A stretch of DNA of 42,164 bases from Caldifarciminota bacterium UBA5631 (GTDB lineage: Bacteria > Hydrothermota > Hydrothermia > UBA1063). A program made the position numbers and the translations under genes. The notes below the pieces were generated by a model, which saw nothing but the letters and a program-made list of their open reading frames with translations, was not told the DNA's origin and made no database searches. Numbering within the stretch: the first letter of the stretch is position 1; each line of letters starts with the position of its first letter. Where the stretch lies: the NCBI GenBank assembly GCA_002421425.1, contig DIJZ01000007.1, positions 1 to 42,164 on the forward strand, given 5' to 3'. Shown one piece after another: positions 39,769 through 42,164 of the stretch.

Positions 39769-40348
39769 CGATTTTTGCCTCCGGGTGTTTTGCTTCTTTA
39801 TTCCAGGACCATTTTAGCAAAATTGTACGAATTTTAGGTATTCTTAGTGAATACATAGTTATCACTCCTGCAGGTATAAAACCCACTGCCTCTATTGCTT
39901 TCCTTGAAGGTAAATTGTTTGCGTCAGTGTCAATATATATTTCAGCGTTTGGATCTTGTCTTCTTGCTAAATTGCATAAAATATTCAGACTGGCTTTGTA
40001 CAGACCATGGCCTCTATATTCTTCTCTTGTTCTACAGTAAAATATCCAATAAAAAGGGAGCATTTGTACTTTGCGTGGTAAATGAGGAGGTCCCAGTGTT
40101 TCTGGTAAACTCATCCAAGCATATGACATCCAACCGGTTTGATTGTACCATGCAATCCCGTAAAACCCCTTTTCCAGGAATTCACAAAAAGTTCTCTGCA
40201 AAATTTCGTCATATGAGAATAATTGTTTTATTGTATCTTTGCTTTTCAATTCAATATAACTTATACCTTCACCCACCGAATAAGGGTTCTGCCTCCATTC
40301 ATCGGGGAGTTTGTAAACTAAATATTTAGAGTACTTTATTAAACACAC
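39761..40348 (-). CDS. GNAT-family N-acetyltransferase
   Basis: 195 residues. The acetyl-CoA loop region reads 'EYRGHGLYKASLNILCNLARRQ' (R/Q-x-x-G-x-G/A pattern), followed by 'IYIDTDANNLPSRKAIEAVGFIPAGVITMYSLRIP', the usual C-terminal half of a GNAT domain. GTG start at 40348 with GGAGGG about 8 nt upstream; it overlaps the flippase end by 10 nt. It probably acetylates an amino-sugar nucleotide or repeat-unit sugar in this locus; the acceptor is not known. Confidence 0.75.
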   Translation of the reverse strand: MCLIKYSKYLVYKLPDEWRQNPYSVGEGISYIELKSKDTIKQLFSYDEILQRTFCEFLEKGFYGIAWYNQTGWMSYAWMSLPETLGPPHLPRKVQMLPFYWIFYCRTREEYRGHGLYKASLNILCNLARRQDPNAEIYIDTDANNLPSRKAIEAVGFIPAGVITMYSLRIPKIRTILLKWSWNKEAKHPEAKIDE

Positions 40349-41649
40349 TTTTTACCCTCCTGCTTTATTGCATATAAAGAAAATAATCCATAAATGAAGT
40401 AAAATATTACTGTAGCAATTGAAAATACAATGTTCATTGACAATGGTTTCAATTTTAATATTGACCCAATTATTGTTGCTCCTATAAAAATAATCAAACG
40501 GATAAGTTCACGAATAATGAAAAGGTCCTGGCGTTCTAACACATCTAAAAAACAACCAGTTGGGCTAAAGATAAAACCGCCTAAGAGTGCGGGGAGCCAA
40601 ACTGAGGCATAGATTCCTGATGTTCTCCAAGTACTGCCGAAAAATATTTGGAAAAGATATGGCATAAATGGGATAAGTAGAAAAATTGGCGCACTTACAA
40701 GGGCTTGTTGCCTTAAGGATTTCCAGAATAGCGGCTCCATGTTTGAGTTTATCCGTTTGAAATTTGCAGCCTGACTGAGTAAGACTTGGGATGTTGAAGT
40801 GCTGATAATAGATAGTGGGACTCCAATAGTTCTTTGCATTAAAGAAAAAAACCCCGTTACTTCGGGACCATAAATTTTATTTAGTGCAAAAATAGGGAGG
40901 GATAATCCAATGGCGTTAATTAGTGCTGGAATCACTGAAAGCTGGGGGAAGCGTTTGTACCTTTGGGCTAAATTTTTCAAGGGATGTAATTGCAATCTTG
41001 GAGTAATTTGTTTTTTGAAACTCGAATAGAAAGTGACAATACCCGCACTCTGTCCAATAATTGTGCCTAAAATTAAACCTAATGAACCAGCTTGTACCAG
41101 GCCTAACATAATTTGAGATAGAGGCGCCGAAAAGCCTTGGATTAGTTTAGTCTTTGCTATTACGCCGTAAGATTTCATCCTTAGAACTATTCTACTAAAA
41201 ATATTATAGGAGGAAACTAACAGCATGCCAATTGGCAAAAGCCAAAGGTAAGGTTTTAGTCCTTGTATATTTAAAAGTTTCACGACTTTGGAGCCAAAAA
41301 TAAATATGAATAAACCAAGTAAGGTGCTTGTAAGAGTAGTTGTAAGTAGAGAAAGAACCAAAAGCGATACAGCATCCTCATCTTTTTCTGGCAAAAGAAT
41401 TGCGATTTCATAACGTAAGCTTGCTATTACGGAAAATATACCCAAAATTGATGAGTAAATAGCTACAATTCCATAATTTTCTGGTTTGTAAAGTCTAGTA
41501 AGAATTGGAGAAACTATAATAGGAATAGCTTGTGAAATAGCAGTGGCGCCTGTGAGTTTAATGACATTTCGCATAAAATAATCTCGGGGAATTATTCTAT
41601 TTGCTACGCCTCTAACTTGCCCCCAGATAGATATTATCCCTTTTGCCAT
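40339..41649 (-). CDS. Oligosaccharide flippase (Wzx-like, MOP superfamily)
   Basis: 436 residues with about twelve TM helices. 'NVIKLTGATAISQAIPIIVSPILTRLYKPENYGIVAIYSSILGIFSVIASLRYEIAILLPEKDEDA' is the standard start of this family (T.i.Q.i....P.l.RLY.P..yG). It flips lipid-linked repeat units across the inner membrane for Wzy. ATG 41649 is chosen because it overlaps the wecB stop (TAATG); the alternative TTG at 41664 adds five residues. A truncated paralogue is at 36233-36880. Confidence 0.9.
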   Translation of the reverse strand: MAKGIISIWGQVRGVANRIIPRDYFMRNVIKLTGATAISQAIPIIVSPILTRLYKPENYGIVAIYSSILGIFSVIASLRYEIAILLPEKDEDAVSLLVLSLLTTTLTSTLLGLFIFIFGSKVVKLLNIQGLKPYLWLLPIGMLLVSSYNIFSRIVLRMKSYGVIAKTKLIQGFSAPLSQIMLGLVQAGSLGLILGTIIGQSAGIVTFYSSFKKQITPRLQLHPLKNLAQRYKRFPQLSVIPALINAIGLSLPIFALNKIYGPEVTGFFSLMQRTIGVPLSIISTSTSQVLLSQAANFKRINSNMEPLFWKSLRQQALVSAPIFLLIPFMPYLFQIFFGSTWRTSGIYASVWLPALLGGFIFSPTGCFLDVLERQDLFIIRELIRLIIFIGATIIGSILKLKPLSMNIVFSIATVIFYFIYGLFSLYAIKQEGKKCV

Positions 41650-42164
41650 TAAAAGGTTTCCCAAGAAGTTTTATCAGAGATCACTTTTACAATTTTGTAT
41701 GCAGAATTACCATTACCGAAGGGATTTGAATCTTCAACGGGTTTTAAAAAGGTGCTGTTACTCACTGCTACTTGAATCCTTTCAGGTTCACACCCTGCTA
41801 AAGTATTCCAACCCGCTTCTACTGTTTCGACCCACTCTGTTTCGTCCCTTAAGGTGACACAGGGTACCTTGAAGAAAAAGGCTTCCTTTTGAACTCCACC
41901 GGAATCCGTTAATATTACCCTTGCGTTCTTTTCCAGAATTAACATGTCTAAGTAAGATATCGGATCAATTAGCATTATTCCGCTAATGGAAAAGCCTGCT
42001 TCTTTTATCTTCTTTCTCGTCCTAGGGTGAACAGGAAAGACCACAGGAAGCCCATTTTCGGCAATACCTTCTAATCCTTTTAGGATACCCTCGAGACGGC
42101 CGCCTTTGTCTGTGTTCTCTGCCCTATGCACCGTTGCCAGTGCATAAGACTTCGCTTCTAAGTT
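41649..42164 (-). CDS. wecB: UDP-N-acetylglucosamine 2-epimerase (partial, cut by window end)
   Basis: C-terminal 171 residues; the rest lies beyond the right edge. The frame is open to the last base, reading 'LATVHRAENTD', the WecB motif in the nucleotide-binding cleft. 'VFPVHPRTRKKI', 'LIDPISYLDMLIL', 'ARVILTDSGGVQKEAFFFKVPCVTLRDETEWVETV', and 'NPFGNGNSAYKIVKVI' complete the signature. It makes UDP-ManNAc from UDP-GlcNAc, a surface-polysaccharide sugar donor. A GTG at 42131 could be called as a start but falls within this conserved motif. Confidence 0.93.
   Translation of the reverse strand, partial: NLEAKSYALATVHRAENTDKGGRLEGILKGLEGIAENGLPVVFPVHPRTRKKIKEAGFSISGIMLIDPISYLDMLILEKNARVILTDSGGVQKEAFFFKVPCVTLRDETEWVETVEAGWNTLAGCEPERIQVAVSNSTFLKPVEDSNPFGNGNSAYKIVKVISDKTSWETF

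Noticed and set aside
42129..42131. GTG as the wecB start
   Set aside because: The frame stays open to the window edge with conserved WecB residues before the HRAEN motif, so the gene continues outside.

Overview
The window reads as a piece of a bacterial chromosome from an anaerobic (or at least ferredoxin-using) diderm. An outer membrane with lipid A is implied by LpxK, an LptF/LptG-type permease, several predicted outer-membrane barrels and an O-antigen/capsule locus. Anaerobic or low-potential metabolism is implied by a 2-oxoacid:ferredoxin oxidoreductase and three radical SAM enzymes. The mix of PorV/PorQ-like barrels, a DUF5916-type outer-membrane protein, large TPR proteins and tight overlapping operons resembles uncultured FCB-like candidate phyla such as WOR-3/Stahlbacteria. 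That placement is an impression from gene style, not a phylogenetic result.

Layout. 63-4103 (+) is a compact operon: PorV-like barrel, CTP-type lipid/dolichol kinase-like protein, TPR-PpiC periplasmic isomerase, cold-shock-like mini protein and tRNA-guanine transglycosylase. 4077-5055 (-) is an ECF sigma factor with its membrane anti-sigma. 5162-7970 is envelope biogenesis: lpxK (+) convergent with lptF/G and a second PorV-like barrel (-). 8013-11159 (-) encodes a 1048-residue beta-helix protein built from ten 71-74-residue super-repeats, divergent from a 978-residue TPR protein. 14243-16406 (-) holds a zinc-ribbon protein, ndk, and 2-oxoacid:ferredoxin oxidoreductase gamma and fused ferredoxin-beta subunits with no alpha subunit in the window. 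16477-19369 (+) is moxR, dgt and a PflX-type radical SAM gene.

19397-24962 (-) is the most interesting segment. It looks like an undescribed ribosomally made, post-translationally modified peptide (RiPP) operon: a 52-residue precursor with a CxCxCxC core, missed by ordinary gene-length cutoffs, then a GC hairpin, a 59-residue coupled protein, a radical SAM/SPASM maturase, an ABC exporter without a peptidase domain, and a DUF5916-type outer-membrane protein whose start lies inside the exporter gene. A 14-codon reading frame upstream resembles the precursor leader and may be the relic of a second precursor. A LysM/barrel envelope gene runs divergently from a consensus promoter.

26615-42164 is polysaccharide synthesis. 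It has a WecA/MraY-type initiating transferase (+), then a long leftward locus: WecB (cut by the window end), Wzx flippase, two acetyltransferase-type proteins, a polysaccharide deacetylase, decayed remains of a second flippase and an asparagine synthase, three GT4 glycosyltransferases, a Wzy/WaaL-type polymerase, a radical SAM protein and a Wzi-like barrel. By eye this locus is more AT-rich than the rest, as is usual for exchanged surface-polysaccharide loci.

A recurring signal is that several genes have a -10 hexamer only 6-8 nt before the start codon and no Shine-Dalgarno sequence, so they are probably translated from leaderless mRNAs, while other genes have strong GGAGG sites. I saw no tRNA, rRNA, CRISPR array or insertion sequence.
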